From NCBI GenBank assembly GCA_013041925.1, contig JABDRB010000011.1, positions 1 through 64,000 on the forward strand: a stretch of DNA of 64,000 nucleotides, read 5' to 3'. Shown piece after piece: positions 60,756-64,000 of this stretch. How positions within the stretch are numbered: the stretch's first letter is position 1; each line of letters begins with the position of its first letter. The notes below the pieces were generated by a model, which did no database searches, had not been told where the DNA came from, and saw only the letters and a program-made list of their open reading frames with translations. A program made the translations under genes and the position numbers. The stretch comes from Akkermansiaceae bacterium (GTDB lineage Bacteria > Verrucomicrobiota > Verrucomicrobiia > Verrucomicrobiales > Akkermansiaceae).

Positions 60756-61439
60756 TCACTTTTGCCCCTGCCGCCTGATACAAACAAATGCCATCTGCCG
60801 CTTATAACGCGGGATGGTCGCATCCGTGGTCAGTTTAATCATCCCAAATGCCGGGGTGCTCACATCCTTGGGCGTCACCGAGAGTTCATACTCCCAACCT
60901 TCACGGATGGTTTTAATCTCATAGACAAAGTTAGCATTTGTCCCCGTATCACTCAGAATACGGATCGGTTTGTCGTGATTCACCTTCAATTGAAACATCT
61001 TGGTCTCCTTCGTCCCGTTCTGATCCCAAAATACCGTGAGGGGCGCCACTTCAAACAACTTCGGAATCGTAATCGCCACCGTCAACACCGACGACGGTGC
61101 ATCCTCGGCATCTTCCGTGGTCCATAGCATTACCGTTTTTTCCACCAATCCCGAAAAGTTTTTCAACTCAAACTCGACCTTCATCTCACCCTTTTCACCC
61201 GGTTTATAGGCCAGCTTCCCGCCCTTGACCTGCGCACTCAAACATGAACACGCCGAATCATAGCGAGCGATCGTAATCGTCTGCTGGCTCGTATTTTCAA
61301 AGGTATAGGGGACCGTGACTTTTTTAGCATCCGGCGCCACCGTCAGAGCGATCCGGTCCTGGGTAAAGGTCAGCCCAGCCGTTGCCGACGCAGCTGCCAT
61401 GAAACATAAAATAAACGAGAATATGAGTAGCGTGGGCAT
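60756..61439 (-). CDS. DUF1573-domain exported protein (227 aa)
   Basis: Signal peptide MPTLLIFSFILCFMAAASATAG, then a DUF1573 Ig-like domain (SACSCLSAQVKGGKLAYKPG with the conserved CSC). The C-terminal half is a second, similar beta domain. The ATG at 61439 overlaps the stop of the upstream gene (TAATG), so the two are translationally coupled. DUF1573 proteins are secreted and of unknown function, common in Bacteroidetes, Planctomycetes and Verrucomicrobia. Confidence 0.85.
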   Translation of the reverse strand: MPTLLIFSFILCFMAAASATAGLTFTQDRIALTVAPDAKKVTVPYTFENTSQQTITIARYDSACSCLSAQVKGGKLAYKPGEKGEMKVEFELKNFSGLVEKTVMLWTTEDAEDAPSSVLTVAITIPKLFEVAPLTVFWDQNGTKETKMFQLKVNHDKPIRILSDTGTNANFVYEIKTIREGWEYELSVTPKDVSTPAFGMIKLTTDATIPRYKRQMAFVCIRRQGQK

Positions 61440-61960
61440 TATTTTTTCGGGGTGATTGCCATGATTTCGACGGCAATAATAAGCGATCCTCCACGCCACT
61501 TCGGACCAAGAATCAACAACGGTCGGCCGCGATGCAGGACAGGATCACTTTTCATCACCTTACGTCGGTGCTGCCAAAGCTCAAGATCAAGTCGCAATCC
61601 ATCATCCGATGAACGCCCACGCGATTCAAAACTAAGAAGAATTTCCTCAGAGGGCTTCAGCGGCGTTAACCAGTTTTCATAGCTCCGGAATACCGACTGT
61701 GTGTCCTCCCCCAGCTTGCGATAGTGCTTGAATCGCATTTTTTCAATACGGCGCAGTCGCTTCACCATCACCTCATCCACTGCGGCCACCTTCTCCCCCA
61801 GCTTGCCGACATCACCATCCGTGCCAATATAAAGCGTCGCCTTGAGACGCCCCACCGACTCCTTACCCACGTCCTTCTCGTTGTCTTCGGCCTTGGCCGC
61901 CCCCGCTACCAACACCAGATGAAGGCAAAGAATCGTCAGAATACCACGTGCGCGTGTCAT
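61439..61960 (-). CDS. Secreted protein of unknown family (173 aa)
   Basis: Signal peptide MTRARGILTILCLHLVLVAGAAKA. The mature part contains RLKATLYIGTDGD, a helical Arg/Lys/Phe-rich middle (KRLRRIEKMRFKHYRKLG), and a beta-rich C-terminus (LLILGPKWRGGSLIIAVEIM). No family recognised. It lies between the anti-sigma gene (22 bases) and the DUF1573 gene (1-base overlap), so probably in a sigma-factor operon controlling envelope functions. Confidence 0.75.
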   Translation of the reverse strand: MTRARGILTILCLHLVLVAGAAKAEDNEKDVGKESVGRLKATLYIGTDGDVGKLGEKVAAVDEVMVKRLRRIEKMRFKHYRKLGEDTQSVFRSYENWLTPLKPSEEILLSFESRGRSSDDGLRLDLELWQHRRKVMKSDPVLHRGRPLLILGPKWRGGSLIIAVEIMAITPKK

Positions 61961-61982
61961 ATCAATTTGAGGGTAAATTATC

Positions 61983-62549
61983 TTAGAATGTCATTTCAGT
62001 GCGGACCATCACAGCTCCGGATCGCTCGATCGATGGCCGCCCGACCATATCAAGTTCGTCGGGTATATCTTCAAGCCCTTCCAACACAATCACGGTGGCA
62101 TCCGCATCCGTGGACTTAAACATATCCGCCTTCACATTTCCATCGGGCGTGTAAACAGAGCTTAGCTCAGCCACCAGCGGTGCCGACCCTTCGGAGGTTT
62201 CCACCACTTGGGTTCCCATATAAAAACAAGCCGCCATCACACCCGCCGCAACAGGAAAGGCCAACCACCGCCAAAACCCCCTGATACTCCGAGACGACTC
62301 GCCAGCGACGGGAACCGATTCATCATCAATATGACGGAGAACGTGCTGGTTGAAAAAATCCGGATACGGGGGCTCAATACTGCGAGGAATGTGCTGTTGA
62401 ATGTTGGATCGCATCAATTGCACCGCATCACGCTCAGCAAGCAACTCAGGATGATCCTGCACCCATGCCTCGACACATTGCAGGTCATCGCCTTCCAGCT
62501 CACCATCCATCCAGAGTGTCAGTGCGGTTTCATCAGGTTTCGTTTTCAT
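61983..62549 (-). CDS. Probable anti-sigma factor, single-pass membrane protein (188 aa)
   Basis: The N-terminal cytoplasmic part (DETALTLWMDGELEGDDLQC, then VEAWVQDHPELLAERDAV) is like anti-sigma domains, although it lacks the HxxxCxxC zinc motif. One membrane helix (FPVAAGVMAACFYMG, about residues 94-108) and a periplasmic C-terminal domain follow. The gene starts 26 bases after the ECF sigma-factor stop, the usual arrangement for a sigma/anti-sigma pair. Confidence 0.8.
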   Translation of the reverse strand: MKTKPDETALTLWMDGELEGDDLQCVEAWVQDHPELLAERDAVQLMRSNIQQHIPRSIEPPYPDFFNQHVLRHIDDESVPVAGESSRSIRGFWRWLAFPVAAGVMAACFYMGTQVVETSEGSAPLVAELSSVYTPDGNVKADMFKSTDADATVIVLEGLEDIPDELDMVGRPSIERSGAVMVRTEMTF

Positions 62550-62575
62550 GGTCTGTGTGTGGTTAAAAATTTAGG

Positions 62576-63292
62576 TTATAATTCAGGTCGAAGATACGAT
62601 TGTAATTTTTTGCGGGCGTAATGAATACGGCTCATCACCGTCCCCATCGAGCACTCCGTGATCTCAGAAATCTGTTTGTAATCCATCCCTTGGACTTCAC
62701 GCAGCAGGATCACTTCCTGGTGCTCTGCAGAGAGCCTTCCCATGGCAGCCTCGATCTGGCCGCGCAGCTCTTTTTGCGCCATCGCTTCATCGGGACGTTT
62801 TTCCTGCCGAGGTGCCGTCGCGGCACCAGACTCAATCCGACTGGCGTCAAACACCTCATCATGAAGCTCCCCCGCACTTTCGCCTCGGCGCTTGCGCAGC
62901 CAGTCGTAAACCACGTTGTGACTGATCCGGAACATCCACGTGGTAAACCGTGCCCGCGCCTCGAACTTTGGCAAGGCCTTCCATGCCTTGATAAACGCCT
63001 CTTGCGAGAGGTCCCAGGCATCAGCATCATTTTTGACCATATTGAGTATCATGGCGTAGATTTTTCCTCGGTGTTTGGTGACCAGACGATCAAAGGCCCG
63101 CGTGTCCCCCGACTGAGCTTTTTGAACCCACTCGGCATCTTCTGCGGCACTCTGGATACTTGCGTCCAGAGCCCCTTGACCCTCCTTTTTTTTGTAGGGT
63201 TGCGACCCGCCCCCCGCGCCTCCGCCAACAGCAGATTCAGGTGGAACAGGTCCATTCAGCCGATTGGACGCCATATGTCGGAAAATATTCAT
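62576..63292 (-). CDS. ECF-type RNA polymerase sigma factor (238 aa)
   Basis: Sigma-70 family group 4. Region 2 has FDRLVTKHRGKIYAMILNMV and DLSQEAFIKAWKALPKF. Region 4 is EVILLREVQGMDYKQISEIT then SMGTVMSRIHYARKKL (helix-turn-helix). The N-terminal about 60 residues are Gly/Pro/Lys-rich and not part of the fold. Start MNIFRHMASNR at 63292 is chosen; ATG 63274 is an alternative. Followed by its likely anti-sigma factor. Confidence 0.88.
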   Translation of the reverse strand: MNIFRHMASNRLNGPVPPESAVGGGAGGGSQPYKKKEGQGALDASIQSAAEDAEWVQKAQSGDTRAFDRLVTKHRGKIYAMILNMVKNDADAWDLSQEAFIKAWKALPKFEARARFTTWMFRISHNVVYDWLRKRRGESAGELHDEVFDASRIESGAATAPRQEKRPDEAMAQKELRGQIEAAMGRLSAEHQEVILLREVQGMDYKQISEITECSMGTVMSRIHYARKKLQSYLRPEL

Positions 63293-63473
63293 ACCAATAA
63301 CCCATACCTGACAGAATTTCCTGACAGGTGGTCGCGAGTCCCTAGAATGACGGGGATGGGCGGCCTTGGCAAGGCGGTGTTTTTCATCTTCAACATCCTT
63401 CCGGAAAAAATCGTGCCATCGCACGCTTTTCCTTTCGCATTTCCGCATCACGGGTCTACGATACCTCCCAACG

Positions 63474-64000
63474 ATGCAATGCGACTACTGCAACAATAAG
63501 GCCACCGTCTTTTTCACCCAGATTATTGACGGCAATAGCAAGAAATCATGCCTGTGTGAGGCATGTGCCACCCAGTCTGGGGTGATCGACCCTGACGGGT
63601 TCCTGCTCGGAAACATCGAAGCCTCAGCCAACCCGACCAGTCCGACCAACCCAAAAGACTCACCCTTTGACCCCCCACTGACCGGCGACACCACCGATCC
63701 TGCTACGCACACACCCCCAACCCTTGAAAAATCGGCCACCTGCCCTGGGTGCGGATTTGCCTTGGACGATCTTAAAAAAACCGGCCGACTCGGCTGCAGC
63801 CAGTGCTATCAGTCCTTCCACAATGAAATCCGCCATAACCTCGGCGGCATGCACAAAGGCACCAGCCACACAGGCCGCGTCCCCGAGGGAATGCTCAAGG
63901 CGTTTCAACAACGTCAGCACCGCGAACAACTCCAGCAGGAAATGGACGAAGCTATTCAGGCTGAAGATTACGAAAAAGCAGCCGCCCTGCGCGATCAACT
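63474..64000 (+). CDS. McsA-like UvrB/UvrC-motif zinc protein (partial, right edge)
   Basis: The ATG at 63474 opens a frame to the window end. N-terminal Cys pairs MQCDYCNNKATV and CLCEAC, a Pro/Thr-rich linker (about residues 35-85), then CPGCG and LGCSQCY, forming zinc-binding sites. Near the edge QQEMDEAIQAEDYEKAAALR is a UVR motif. This layout fits McsA (activator of McsB arginine kinase), but mcsB would have to follow outside the window. Could be another UVR protein. Confidence 0.75.
   Translation, partial: MQCDYCNNKATVFFTQIIDGNSKKSCLCEACATQSGVIDPDGFLLGNIEASANPTSPTNPKDSPFDPPLTGDTTDPATHTPPTLEKSATCPGCGFALDDLKKTGRLGCSQCYQSFHNEIRHNLGGMHKGTSHTGRVPEGMLKAFQQRQHREQLQQEMDEAIQAEDYEKAAALRDQ

Overview
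The window looks like the chromosome of a marine, polysaccharide-degrading member of the Verrucomicrobiota (Akkermansiaceae/Verrucomicrobiales type). This is inferred from the gene set: a PEP-CTERM protein, FGly-type sulfatases, a GH95 fucosidase, SASA-family acetylesterases, a DUF6288/PDZ/HEAT protein, very large secreted multidomain proteases and a long-form IspG. No rRNA, tRNA or CRISPR array was recognised.

Layout. (1) 1-19.3 kb, all minus strand: two tandem giant M6-family secreted metalloproteases (the left one runs off the window), a DUF6288/PDZ/HEAT protein and two sialate-O-acetylesterase-type enzymes. The two protease genes share a 97%-like leader and signal peptide although the proteins have diverged. 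(2) 19.5-27.8 kb, housekeeping: pyrE and cinA (plus), then on the minus strand an SDR reductase, the pyruvate dehydrogenase genes E1alpha, E1beta and E2 with a small Cys-rich lipoprotein gene inserted between E1beta and E2, ruvA, and an M14 peptidase. (3) 27.9-39.1 kb: galE, sulfatase, ispG, then fhs - ArsC-like - DUF2103 on the minus strand, a formate-dehydrogenase-like FdhF/YdeP gene, a GIY-YIG protein and a second sulfatase. (4) 39.2-43 kb: a decayed ISAs1-type transposase, the GH95 enzyme and a PEP-CTERM protein. (5) 43.4-57.1 kb: a Bax-inhibitor-1 protein, then a divergent nitrate-respiration and molybdenum-cofactor supercluster. Leftward: napD, napA, a four-haem NapB-like cytochrome, napF, an unknown gene, moaA, a MOSC protein and fdhD. 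Rightward: tetrahaem cytochrome, FeS protein, NrfD-type quinol dehydrogenase, moeA, moaC, a mobA-moaD fusion and moaE. (6) 57.1-64 kb: dnaE, a DUF1573 protein, a secreted unknown, anti-sigma and ECF sigma factor, and the start of an mcsA-like gene.

The most important observation is at 32660-33019. The ArsC-family arsenate reductase gene has an in-frame TGA exactly at the catalytic cysteine (residue 12). A 7-bp hairpin with a GGUC apical loop follows at SECIS distance, and the other active-site residues (H8, R60, R95, R108) are intact. This is best read as a selenocysteine-containing ArsC, which a normal gene caller truncates to a 101-residue fragment with a TTG start.

How the genes work together: the nap cluster carries its own Mo-cofactor synthesis genes and replaces the usual NapC/NapGH quinol dehydrogenase with a cytochrome/FeS/NrfD module. 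FdhD, fhs and FdhF/YdeP point to formate and one-carbon metabolism. Sulfatases, fucosidase and acetylesterases indicate attack on sulfated, acetylated (fucose-containing) polysaccharides.
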